Of a DNA stretch of 35,142 nt, positions 15,775 to 24,053 are shown in pieces (the first letter of the stretch is position 1; the number at the start of each line of letters is the position of its first letter). The translations under genes and the position numbers were made by a program. The stretch is from Asticcacaulis sp. (GTDB lineage: Bacteria; Pseudomonadota; Alphaproteobacteria; Caulobacterales; Caulobacteraceae): positions 1 to 35,142 of the forward strand of contig NZ_JAIXSV010000064.1 in NCBI RefSeq assembly GCF_027484505.1. The letters are read 5' to 3'. A model generated the notes under the pieces. It made no database searches. It had not been told where the DNA came from and saw only the letters and a list, made by a program, of their open reading frames with translations.

Positions 15775-16467
15775 CTACTCCCGGCGGAAAATCTTTTCGG
15801 TCAGAAGCGTGCCCCACCACGCCGCTTTGAAGTCCGACTTGATCTTCACCGGATCATACAGGTCCGACTGCGTCCATTCGACAAACGACATCCCACGCGG
15901 TTCGCCCTCGGCAAAATAGCAGTCGAAAATATAGTCGAGCACGCCCGTCTTGCCCGCCTTCATATGCAGGGTGCGCAGGCCCAGTTCGGAAACCGCCTCG
16001 CGCAGGGGGTGTTTGAGGTGCAGGTGACGGTACAGGACGCTCATGATCCCGGCGCGGTCCGCCCCGGATTTACAGTGCATCAGGGCCGGATACTGGATGC
16101 TGTCAAACAGCTTTTCAGCCTCAAGGATCGCTTCGGCGGAGGGCACATCGCGCGAAGTGACGATGAAATCGACCAGATCGAGCCCTAATGTTTGACAGGC
16201 ATGTCGTTCCAGCGCGAAAAACGCCCCCTGCCCGCCGCGCAGATTGATCACCGTGCGGATGCCGTCGTGCTTTTTGAACCAGGCGAGCTGAAACGGCCAC
16301 GGCTGGTTGGTGCGCACCATCTTATCGTCGATCCAGTGAGCATTGGTGAAGCCCAGCCGCAGATAGGCGTGGTCGTTCCACAGAAAGGCCAGATAGGTCC
16401 TGAACAGGCCCCATTGCGTTGAGGTGTCGAAAACCTTGGGCGTTTTACGTTTCTTGAACAGCTTCAC
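15775..16467 (-). CDS. Dual-specificity/tyrosine phosphatase, CtpA-like (inferred)
   Basis: A 230-residue protein with the phosphatase loop HCKSGADRAG (C132-x5-R138) and a candidate general-acid Asp (D107, RDVPS). This is the fold seen in DSP/PTP proteins such as the Caulobacter CtpA group. In C. crescentus, CtpA is a tyrosine-phosphatase homolog essential for envelope integrity and linked genetically to lipid A modification. Here the gene sits, on the opposite strand, between DUF4170 and msbA in the lipid A cluster. Its role in lipid A dephosphorylation is therefore plausible but not proved. There is no signal peptide; the N-terminus is basic and the body soluble. Start at 16467. Confidence 0.75.
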   Translation of the reverse strand: MKLFKKRKTPKVFDTSTQWGLFRTYLAFLWNDHAYLRLGFTNAHWIDDKMVRTNQPWPFQLAWFKKHDGIRTVINLRGGQGAFFALERHACQTLGLDLVDFIVTSRDVPSAEAILEAEKLFDSIQYPALMHCKSGADRAGIMSVLYRHLHLKHPLREAVSELGLRTLHMKAGKTGVLDYIFDCYFAEGEPRGMSFVEWTQSDLYDPVKIKSDFKAAWWGTLLTEKIFRRE

Positions 16468-16498
16468 GGGGTACCAGACTGAAAAGAAAGCCCTTTCC

Positions 16499-16670
16499 TA
16501 TACACCCCCGGCGTGCCGGGGGTGGTGGCACGCCACAGGCGTGACGGAGAGGACGCGCCCGTCATCCGCCTGCCGTGCAGACTGAAACAGAGGCTTACCC
16601 CCACCACCGCATCTCACCGGCCTGCGGCCGTTTCGTGCGGTCCCCCTCCCCGGCACGCCGGGGAGGTATA
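16499..16670. repeat. CCTCCCC palindromic element upstream of msbA
   Basis: The left arm (CACCCCCGGCGTGCCGGGGG) and the right arm (CCTCCCCGGCACGCCGGGG) share complementary cores (GGCGTGCC/GGCACGCC). Between them are the GACGGAGAGG and ACCCCCACCACCGCATC segments. It occupies half of the 350-bp gap between the phosphatase (-) and msbA (+). The remaining 150 bases are promoter-like, but no clear promoter was seen. Confidence 0.8.
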
Positions 16671-16817
16671 AGACAGGACAGGTCCGCTTCCTTTATACAG
16701 AAGACGACGGGTTGAGCGCGCCATATACAGATTTCCACGCCGGAAGACAAACTATTGGCTTTGCCCGTCAGGGGCATATCCCTATATAGTTTGAGGTTCA
16801 GAGAGTTACACGTTTTC

Positions 16818-18653
16818 ATGACCCCCATTGCCGCCGATACCCCTGCCCTGCCGGAGACCGGCTCGCGCGCCGTCATGGCGCGGGTGTGGCGCGATTATCT
16901 GCAAAAATACAAAGGCTTTCTGGGGCTGGCGCTCGTTTGCGCCGTGATGGTCGCCGTCTCGACTTCGTTTGTCATCTGGTGCCTGAAACCCGGCATCGAA
17001 CTGTTGTTCGGCGAAAGCGATTCGGCAGCGGCCTCCGAAGTCCCGGCCTTTGTCGCCGCCCACCCGCTGATCTGGGTGCCGGCAGTGATGATCGCCGCGA
17101 CGCTGGTGCGGCTGGTGTCGCAACTGGGCTTAGCCACCTCGGTCAACCGCGTCGGGCATCAGCTTGTGGGGCGCATCCAGTCGCAACTGTTCGGCAATAT
17201 GGTCCATGCCGACCTCGGCCACCTCAACAAGGCGCATTCGGGCAGCTACCTGTCCTCGGTGCTGTTTGACGCCGGGCTGATGCGCGAAGCCACCACCAAT
17301 GGCGTCGTCAACTATGTGCAGCACGGCGGCATCGTCATCGGCTCTCTGGGCTTTATGGCCTTTATCGACTGGCGCATGACGCTGGGCGTGCTGATCGCCG
17401 GACCGGTCATCGCCGCCGTTCTGGGGCAGTATAACCGCCGCACCAAAAAAGCCGCGCAGGGGGCGATGGACGAGACCTCGTCCCTATCGACCGCCATCAT
17501 GGAAAGCCTCGATGGCGTCAAGATCGTCAAGATCAACAACCGCGAAGCCTATGAGCAAGGCCGCGTCGATGCCGTTATCGCGCGCCGTCAGAAGCACATC
17601 ATCAAGGGCGCCAATGCCCGCGCCGCCGCCGCCCCGGTGACCGAGGCCCTGACCACCATCGTGCTGGCGCTCGTTGTCGTCTATGCCGGCTGGCGCGCCC
17701 AGTCGGGTGCCATGACGCTGGGCGGCTTTACGGCCTATATCTCCTATCTGGGCGCGGCCGGGCAGTCCCTGCGGCAACTGGCCAATCTGCAAACCGTGAT
17801 GGCCGAAGGCTTTACCGCCGCCCGCCGCCTGTTTGCCGCGCTGGACGTCGCGCCGGAAATCGCCGATGCGCCGGGCGCGCAAGCGCTGAAACCCTTTGAC
17901 CGCGTGACCTTTGACAATGTGGCCTTCGCCTATGGCGACAAGCCGGTGCTGGACGGGGTGAGTTTCGAGGCCCGCGCGGGTCAGTCGGTGGCGCTGGTCG
18001 GGCCGTCGGGATCGGGCAAATCGACCCTATTGAACCTCATTCCGCGCTTCTACGATTATACGGGCGGCGAAATCCGTTTCGGCGACACGCCGCAGCGCGC
18101 CGTGACGCTCAAATCCCTGCGTGCGCACATCGCGCTGGTGTCGCAGGACCCGTTTTTGTTTGACGATACCATCCGCGCCAATATCGCCTATGGCCGCCCC
18201 GACGCCACCGAGGCGGAAATCGTACAGGCGGCGCGCGATGCCGCGGCGCTGGAATTTATCGACGACCTGCCCGATGGTCTTGATACCCGCGTCGGCGAAG
18301 GCGGCTCGCGCCTGTCCGGTGGGCAGAAGCAGCGCATCGCCATTGCGCGTGCCTTCCTGAAAGACGCGCCCCTGCTACTGCTCGATGAAGCGACCTCCGC
18401 ACTCGACACCCAGTCCGAGGTCAAGGTACAGCAGGCGCTGGAGCGGCTGATGGCCGGGCGAACCACCCTGATGATCGCCCACCGCCTTTCGACCGTGCGC
18501 CACGCCGACCTGATCCTTGTCCTGCGCGACGGGCGCATCTCTGAGCGCGGCACGCACGACGACCTGCTGGCGCGCGGCGGCCTCTATGCCGAGCTTTACC
18601 GCACGCAGTTCGAGCGGGTGCCAGAGACGGTTGACGCAGAGGTCCGCGCATGA
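16818..18653 (+). CDS. msbA: MsbA-type lipid A ABC exporter
   Basis: A 611-residue half-transporter: an N-terminal membrane domain with six helices (residues about 35-330), then an ATPase domain. Walker A is GPSGSGKST, Q-loop LVSQDPFLF, signature RLSGGQKQR, Walker B LLLLDEATSALD and H-loop IAHRLSTV. MsbA flips core-lipid A from the inner to the outer leaflet of the inner membrane. Location upstream of an acyltransferase, waaA and lpxK supports this identity over generic multidrug exporters. The start is placed at 16818 (ATGACCCCC), since the upstream in-frame TTG (16755) lacks support. The stop overlaps the next start (ATGA), so translation is coupled. Confidence 0.92.
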   Translation: MTPIAADTPALPETGSRAVMARVWRDYLQKYKGFLGLALVCAVMVAVSTSFVIWCLKPGIELLFGESDSAAASEVPAFVAAHPLIWVPAVMIAATLVRLVSQLGLATSVNRVGHQLVGRIQSQLFGNMVHADLGHLNKAHSGSYLSSVLFDAGLMREATTNGVVNYVQHGGIVIGSLGFMAFIDWRMTLGVLIAGPVIAAVLGQYNRRTKKAAQGAMDETSSLSTAIMESLDGVKIVKINNREAYEQGRVDAVIARRQKHIIKGANARAAAAPVTEALTTIVLALVVVYAGWRAQSGAMTLGGFTAYISYLGAAGQSLRQLANLQTVMAEGFTAARRLFAALDVAPEIADAPGAQALKPFDRVTFDNVAFAYGDKPVLDGVSFEARAGQSVALVGPSGSGKSTLLNLIPRFYDYTGGEIRFGDTPQRAVTLKSLRAHIALVSQDPFLFDDTIRANIAYGRPDATEAEIVQAARDAAALEFIDDLPDGLDTRVGEGGSRLSGGQKQRIAIARAFLKDAPLLLLDEATSALDTQSEVKVQQALERLMAGRTTLMIAHRLSTVRHADLILVLRDGRISERGTHDDLLARGGLYAELYRTQFERVPETVDAEVRA

Positions 18654-19360
18654 AGTCCCTGCTCGAATCCGATGGTTTTCAGGCCTTTATGGCGCGGTTG
18701 ATCGTCGGCTATCTGAAATTCTGCTACCGCACGACGCGCTGGACCCATCAGGGCCGTGAAGCCGCCGAAGCCGTGTGGGCTCAGGGCGGCCCGGCGCTTT
18801 TGCTGCTGTGGCATCAGCGCGTGCACTATGCCCCCGCCTGCTGGCCGCTCGACCGCGCGCAGAAGATGGCCATACTGGTCTCTTTGTCAAAAAGTGGTGA
18901 GTTTTCAGTCCGTACCAACACCCTCTTCGGCTATCACATTATCCGCGGGTCGGCCGCCAAAAAGACCGACCCGACCAAGCAGAAGGGCGGCGCGCAGGCC
19001 TTCCGCGACATGCTGCGCTGGATACGCGGCGGCAATGCCGTAGCCCTGACGCCCGACGGCCCGCGCGGGCCGGCGCGCGACATGACCGAGGGGTCGCTGA
19101 AACTGTCGCAGATGTCCGGCGCGCCCATCATCCTGATCGGGCAGTCCTCATCGCGCTATCTGTCGCTAAAGAGCTGGGACCGTCAGCGCATTCCCCTGCC
19201 CTTCGCCGTGGGGGCCATGCTGTGGGAGGTGCACCCGCCCATCGCACCCGACGCCGACGAAGCCCAGCTTGAGGCGCGCCGGGTCGAGCTGGGCGAACGT
19301 CTGAGCGCCCTGACTGACCGCGCCGACACCCTGACCGGTGCCGCTTCGGGGGCCGCATGA
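18650..19360 (+). CDS. DUF374 lysophospholipid acyltransferase family protein
   Basis: A 236-residue protein matching DUF374, a branch of the lysophospholipid acyltransferase-like superfamily. Visible blocks are LLLLWHQRVHYAP (HxxxxD-like region replaced by WHQR), SGEFSVRTNTLFGYHIIRGS and VALTPDGPRGPARDM, with conserved TPDGPRGP. It is probably an inner-membrane-associated acyl transfer protein acting on lipid A precursors, as suggested by its position between msbA and waaA. The reaction itself is not established. It overlaps both neighbours by 4 bases. Confidence 0.88.
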   Translation: MKSLLESDGFQAFMARLIVGYLKFCYRTTRWTHQGREAAEAVWAQGGPALLLLWHQRVHYAPACWPLDRAQKMAILVSLSKSGEFSVRTNTLFGYHIIRGSAAKKTDPTKQKGGAQAFRDMLRWIRGGNAVALTPDGPRGPARDMTEGSLKLSQMSGAPIILIGQSSSRYLSLKSWDRQRIPLPFAVGAMLWEVHPPIAPDADEAQLEARRVELGERLSALTDRADTLTGAASGAA

Positions 19361-20694
19361 CCCTGATGCTCCGCCTCTACGCCGCCGCCATGCAGGCCTT
19401 TCACGCCATCGCGCCCAACCTGTTGTGGCACCGCGCGGCGCGCAATAAGGAAGACCCGGCGCGCCTCAATGAGCGGCTGGGCATCGCCGGAAAGCCGCGC
19501 CCGGACGGGCCGCTGATCTGGCTGCACGGCGTCAGCGTCGGTGAAAGCCTGTCGGCCCTGCCGGTCATCCATCAACTGTTGAACGACCACCCGGACCTGC
19601 ACATTCTTATTACCACCGCCACCACCACCTCGGCGGAAATCCTGTCGCAGCGCCTGCCGGAACGCGCCGCGCATCAGTATGCGCCGCTCGATACGCCGCA
19701 GGCGGTGACGAAGTTCCTCGACCACTGGCACCCCGATCTGGCCATCTTTATCGAAAGCGACCTGTGGCCGAACCTGCTGAAAGGGCTCGATCAACGCGGC
19801 ATCACCCGCCTGCTGATCAGCGCGCGCATCACCGCCAAAACGCATCAGGGCTGGCAGAATATCCGCCGCTCGATGCAGAGCCTGCTGAAAGGCTTTGCCC
19901 TGATCCTGCCGCAGGACAGCGGCTCTGATCAACGGTTGAAGGATATGGTCGGGACCGAGGCGGAGCAGATGGGGCCGCTGGCTAATCTGAAAACCATCGG
20001 CGCCCCCCTGCCCGATGACGCCCAAAAGCGCGAGGCGCTGGAGGCCCTGTTTGCCGGGCGCACGGTCATCCTGGCCGCCAGCACTCACCCCACCGAAGAG
20101 GCCTATATCGCCACAGCGCTGGAAGACATTCTGCGCCAGACGGGGGCGCTGCTGGTCATCGTGCCGCGCCACCCGGTGCGCGCCGAAGCCATCCGCCTCG
20201 ATCTGGAAGCCCTCGGTTTTCGCGTCACCCAAAGATCAAAATTGGGATCAAAACTGGACAGCCCGACCGCAGAGACGCATATTTATCTGGCCGACACGCT
20301 CGGCGAACTGGGCGTGTTTTTCCGGCTGGCGGACATGGTCATCATGGCAGGAAGCTTCTCCGAAAAGATCGGCGGCCACAATCCGCTGGAGGCCGCGCGG
20401 CTGGGTAAGGCCGTGATCACCGGCCCGGACCTGTATAACTGGGACGCCGTCTATCAGCAGATGTTCGACGCCGGCGCGGCCTTCCGCGTCACGGGGCGGC
20501 AGGAGCTGGGCTTTCTGGCGCAGGGGCTGATCGACAATCCGGCGGCCCTGCTCGACGCGCACCGCATCGCTCAGGCGCTGGCGCAGCGTGAGGCCGGGAC
20601 GCTCGACACCGTCATGGCGCACCTCAAACCCTTCCTGCCCGGCGAGGCCCCCACCCCGGACGACGAGAGTCATGAGGCGGTGGATGCCGCTTAA
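19357..20694 (+). CDS. waaA: 3-deoxy-D-manno-octulosonic acid transferase
   Basis: A 445-residue Kdo transferase (WaaA/KdtA): a membrane-anchoring N-terminal helix (residues 2-20), then the family block LIWLHGVSVGES containing the acceptor-binding Glu region. The later segment GHNPLEAARLGKAVITGP is the donor-binding loop of GT-B glycosyltransferases, and a Pro/Arg pair occurs in VPRHPVR. It adds Kdo to lipid IVA on the cytoplasmic face of the inner membrane. Two Kdo residues are usual, but the number added here is unknown. Length fits the family. It starts inside the DUF374 stop and its end overlaps lpxK. Confidence 0.93.
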   Translation: MTLMLRLYAAAMQAFHAIAPNLLWHRAARNKEDPARLNERLGIAGKPRPDGPLIWLHGVSVGESLSALPVIHQLLNDHPDLHILITTATTTSAEILSQRLPERAAHQYAPLDTPQAVTKFLDHWHPDLAIFIESDLWPNLLKGLDQRGITRLLISARITAKTHQGWQNIRRSMQSLLKGFALILPQDSGSDQRLKDMVGTEAEQMGPLANLKTIGAPLPDDAQKREALEALFAGRTVILAASTHPTEEAYIATALEDILRQTGALLVIVPRHPVRAEAIRLDLEALGFRVTQRSKLGSKLDSPTAETHIYLADTLGELGVFFRLADMVIMAGSFSEKIGGHNPLEAARLGKAVITGPDLYNWDAVYQQMFDAGAAFRVTGRQELGFLAQGLIDNPAALLDAHRIAQALAQREAGTLDTVMAHLKPFLPGEAPTPDDESHEAVDAA

Positions 20695-21727
20695 AGCCCG
20701 ACGTCTTAAAACCCCCGACTGGTGGTACAAGCGCGAGGCGAAGGGCGCGCCGCTCACCCGCTACGCTTTGGCCCCTTTGGCGTGGATCTGGGAGGCGGTG
20801 ACGATCACGCGCTTCCTGACCGCCAAACCCTATCGCTCGCCCGTCTGCGTCATCTCGGTCGGCAATGCGACGCTGGGCGGGTCGGGCAAGACGCCAATAG
20901 AGCGCGAACTGCTGCGCCGCCTGAAAAAGCTGGGTCATAGGGCCAGCGGCCTGTCGCGCGGCTATGGCGGGTCGCTGAGTGGCCCGGTCAGGGTCGATCC
21001 GGCACTCCACAGCGCCGCCGAGGTGGGCGACGAAGCCCTGATGCTGGCGCGCGACTACGATATGGTGATTGCGCGCGACCGCGCCGAAGGCCTGCGCCTG
21101 ATCGAAGGCGAAGGCTTTGAGATCGCCATTGCCGACGACGCACATCAGAATGTGAAGATCGCCAAGGATATTCATCTGCTGGTCGTCGATGGCGACACCA
21201 CGAATGACGGCTGGCCGTTTGGTGACGGGTCTGTGTTCCCGATGGGTCCGATGCGGGAACCTCTGGCCATCGCGATCAAACGCGCCGACATCGTGGTGCT
21301 GTGGTTACCCGATGAGAAATCCATCGTCGATCAGAAGCTCTTACGCCTGTTTGGCGACCTGCCGGTCTTTGTGGCGCGCCTGATCCCAATGCCTGCGGGT
21401 GACCCGGGCAAGGTGGTGGCCTTTGCCGGCATCGCCAAGCCGTGGAAGTTCCGCGCCACGCTGGAAGGGCTGGGCTATGCGGTGGCCGATTTCCACGCCT
21501 ATGCCGACCACGAACCGCTGAGCGACGCCGACCTGACGGCGCTGGAAACACAGGCGCAGGCGCGCGGGGCGACCCTGATCACCACAGAAAAGGACTGGGT
21601 GAAGCTCAGCCCGGCGTGGCGCGAAAAGATCGCCTTCCTGCCGATTACGGCGCGCTTTGACGATCAGGCGGGCTTCATGCGCGCTCTTACCGCGCGGATG
21701 CCGGGGACACAGATCGGCGAAAATTAA
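20684..21727 (+). CDS. lpxK: Tetraacyldisaccharide 4'-kinase
   Basis: A 347-residue LpxK: N-terminal membrane-associated helix region (LAPLAWIWEAVTITRFL), then the P-loop VGNATLGGSGKTP and the downstream LSRGYGG motif. Also present are VGDEALMLA and the catalytic block IADDAHQN, corresponding to the DDGFQ-type Asp motif of the family, here with H instead of F. The enzyme phosphorylates the 4' position of the lipid A disaccharide. I place the start at 20684, because GAGG lies 6 bases upstream. It overlaps waaA by 11 bases, so translation is likely coupled. Confidence 0.92.
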   Translation: MPLKARRLKTPDWWYKREAKGAPLTRYALAPLAWIWEAVTITRFLTAKPYRSPVCVISVGNATLGGSGKTPIERELLRRLKKLGHRASGLSRGYGGSLSGPVRVDPALHSAAEVGDEALMLARDYDMVIARDRAEGLRLIEGEGFEIAIADDAHQNVKIAKDIHLLVVDGDTTNDGWPFGDGSVFPMGPMREPLAIAIKRADIVVLWLPDEKSIVDQKLLRLFGDLPVFVARLIPMPAGDPGKVVAFAGIAKPWKFRATLEGLGYAVADFHAYADHEPLSDADLTALETQAQARGATLITTEKDWVKLSPAWREKIAFLPITARFDDQAGFMRALTARMPGTQIGEN

Positions 21728-21838
21728 TGACAAATCGTTCACTTGGGCCGCGTGCCGCTCTGTGAGAAAGAGGTTTCAAAGGTGAGATAGATCATTCGTC
21801 GGCTCGGTTGAGCCTCCGGATGATTTGTTTTTTGCAAC

Positions 21839-21884
21839 GCCTCATGTTTTTCCGAAAAGTGGTACCCACTTTTCGGCATGAGGC
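21839..21884. repeat. CCGAAAAGTGG palindrome upstream of the TonB receptor
   Basis: CCGAAAAGTGG (21852-21862) and its complement (21866-21876) form a hairpin with a 3-base loop, flanked by GCCTCATG and CATGAGGC, which also pair. It lies about 27 bases before the receptor start and could be a dispersed repeat or a hairpin affecting expression. A second copy of the core is at 32228-32271. Confidence 0.75.
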
Positions 21885-21910
21885 TCTACCCTCTTTCCGA
21901 CAGGATGTTC

Positions 21911-23935
21911 ATGCGCTTCCCCAAGGCCCTGATGTGCGCCACCGCCCTTGTGTGCGGTCTGCCGGTCATTGCACAGGCTCAGACCGCCGACGCCCCCGCC
22001 TCGCGGCAGGTCATCCCCTATGATCAGGCCTTTTTCAGCGCCTTTCAGGTGCAGTCGGCACTGGACATGGTCAATCGCGTGCCGGGCTTTACGCTGAAAA
22101 ACGTCGATCAGGTGCGCGGCTTTGCGGCGGCGGCGGGCAATGTGCTGATCGACGGTCAGCGCCCGACCAGCAAGAGCGACAGCCTGAACGACATCCTCAA
22201 CCGCATCCCGGCGGGCACGGTGGAACGCATCGACCTGATCATCGGCGGGGCCGAAGGCATCGACATGCAGGGTCAGACCCAGGTGGTCAACATCATCCGC
22301 AAGGCCTCGGCAAAGCCGACCCTGACCGTCATCGCCAACGCCCGTTTCCTGAGCAATGGCTGGGTCAAGCCGACGGGCCGCATCACCTATAGCCGCAATG
22401 CCGGGGACAAGACGCTGGAGCTGTCGGCCACTGTGTTCAACAGTTTTGACGAAGAGGCCAGCCCCGGTGATAAGACTGTCTATCCGGCCAACGGCAGCCC
22501 CCCTCGTCGCACCCAAATCCTCAGCGAAGCCGGCGGCAAGGGCGTCGAACTGAACGCCATCGCCTCGCATCCGTTGTGGGGCGGCAAGCTGACCGTCAAT
22601 GGCAAGTGGACGCCCGACACCTACACCGGCAATTACCGTTTCATCACCGACACGACGGCGGTAGAAAATCTCGACTATAGCGAAGACCTGCGCGAAGGGG
22701 GTTTTCAGTACGTCCGCCCGCTGGGCAAGGCCTTCACGCTGAAACTCAACGGTCTGGCCAAATATACGCACGAAGAGGGCGACGACCTCTATATCAGCCC
22801 TTCGGAAGAGACGCGCTTTCGCGAGGACTCGGTCGAGACGGAAAACATCGTCTCCGGGCAACTGATCTGGACGCGCAGCGAGCGGCTGACCTATGAGGTC
22901 GGGCTTGAAAAGGCCTATAATTCGCGCGACAGCGACACCGGCCTGACGGTCAATGGCGCGGCGGTGGACCTGCCCGCCTCGCGCGTCAAGGTCGAGGAAG
23001 ACCGCACCGAAGCCTCGTTTCTGGCCACCTGGCGCGCCACACCGGCGCTCAGCGTTGAAACGGGCCTGAAATACGAATGGTCCACCCTGTCGCAGACCAG
23101 CGAACGCCCGGACGAAAAGCGCTTTGGCTACGCCAAGCCCAAGGTGCAGGTGACGTGGTCACCCAAGGGGCCGTGGCAATATCTGCTGCGCGTTGAGCGC
23201 GTGCTGGGTCAGCTCGATTTCGACGATTTCGTCTCCTCGATCGACCTGATGGACTCCACCGTCAAGGCGGGCAATGTCAGCCTTGAGCCCGACAAGCGCT
23301 GGGAGACGGAGCTGAACGCCAGCTACCGCTTTGGGGACAAGGGCGCGCTGGTGCTGAAATTCATCCATAAGGACGTGTCGGACGTCATCGACCGCGTGCC
23401 CATCGTCGCCGCCGACGGCAGCGTCTTCGACGCCAAGGGCAATATTGGCGACGGCACGGCCGAAGAGATCGGGGCCACCCTGACCCTGCCGATGGACCGT
23501 TTTCGTATCCCCGGCGGCCTGCTGAAATTCAACGGCAGCGTCTTCCTGTCGGAAGTCACCGACCCGGTGACCAAGGAAAAGCGCCGCCTGTCGCGTCAGA
23601 CCGAAACCGATTGGCTGCTGGAGTTTTCGCAGGACCTGCCGGTGCGCCGCACCCAATGGGGCTTTTCGGTGTGGAACGGCTATGACGAAAAGGTCTATCG
23701 CGCCTCGGAAATCTCCTACGCGCGCGGCAGCGCCAAGCTGAACCTGTTTGCCGAATATAAGCCCACCCCGAAGCTGTTATGGCGCGTTGAGCTGAACAAC
23801 CTGCCGGGCCGCGTCTATGACTACGACCGCGTGCGCTATGACGGCGACCGCGCCACGGGCACGGTGCGGGCGCTGGAACTGACGCGCAACCGCTCAAAGC
23901 CGTGGCTGTTTATCCGCGTGCGCAAGGAGTTGTAG
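21911..23935 (+). CDS. TonB-dependent outer-membrane receptor
   Basis: A 674-residue protein with signal peptide (MRFPKALMCATALVCGLP then AQA cleavage). An N-terminal plug domain follows (FFSAFQVQSALDMVNRVPGF, GNVLIDGQRPTSKSDSLNDI, then VERIDLI). The long beta-barrel part is rich in alternating aromatic strands (WRATPALSVETGLKYEW), and the protein ends in a C-terminal strand. These receptors import chelated metals, vitamins or oligosaccharides using TonB energy. The substrate is not readable. The DUF-like plug (no TonB box seen near residue 30) is somewhat short. Start 21911 is preferred to 21878 because AGGA lies 5-6 bases upstream. It is the only gene between lpxK and purD. Confidence 0.88.
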   Translation: MRFPKALMCATALVCGLPVIAQAQTADAPASRQVIPYDQAFFSAFQVQSALDMVNRVPGFTLKNVDQVRGFAAAAGNVLIDGQRPTSKSDSLNDILNRIPAGTVERIDLIIGGAEGIDMQGQTQVVNIIRKASAKPTLTVIANARFLSNGWVKPTGRITYSRNAGDKTLELSATVFNSFDEEASPGDKTVYPANGSPPRRTQILSEAGGKGVELNAIASHPLWGGKLTVNGKWTPDTYTGNYRFITDTTAVENLDYSEDLREGGFQYVRPLGKAFTLKLNGLAKYTHEEGDDLYISPSEETRFREDSVETENIVSGQLIWTRSERLTYEVGLEKAYNSRDSDTGLTVNGAAVDLPASRVKVEEDRTEASFLATWRATPALSVETGLKYEWSTLSQTSERPDEKRFGYAKPKVQVTWSPKGPWQYLLRVERVLGQLDFDDFVSSIDLMDSTVKAGNVSLEPDKRWETELNASYRFGDKGALVLKFIHKDVSDVIDRVPIVAADGSVFDAKGNIGDGTAEEIGATLTLPMDRFRIPGGLLKFNGSVFLSEVTDPVTKEKRRLSRQTETDWLLEFSQDLPVRRTQWGFSVWNGYDEKVYRASEISYARGSAKLNLFAEYKPTPKLLWRVELNNLPGRVYDYDRVRYDGDRATGTVRALELTRNRSKPWLFIRVRKEL

Positions 23936-24053
23936 GTTCTGATCGCTGACTCCTGAATGGCGAGATTTGAGTCGAGACGCAGGAGGCTAGCGCCGCCGGT
24001 ACATTACATACCGGCAAGCGACGCCGACGCACGCATCGGCCAAAGACCGCCGT

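Noticed and set aside
19183-20232. - strand open frame (349 codons) over DUF374/waaA
   Set aside because: It spans two overlapping conserved genes on the other strand and shows no domain signature.
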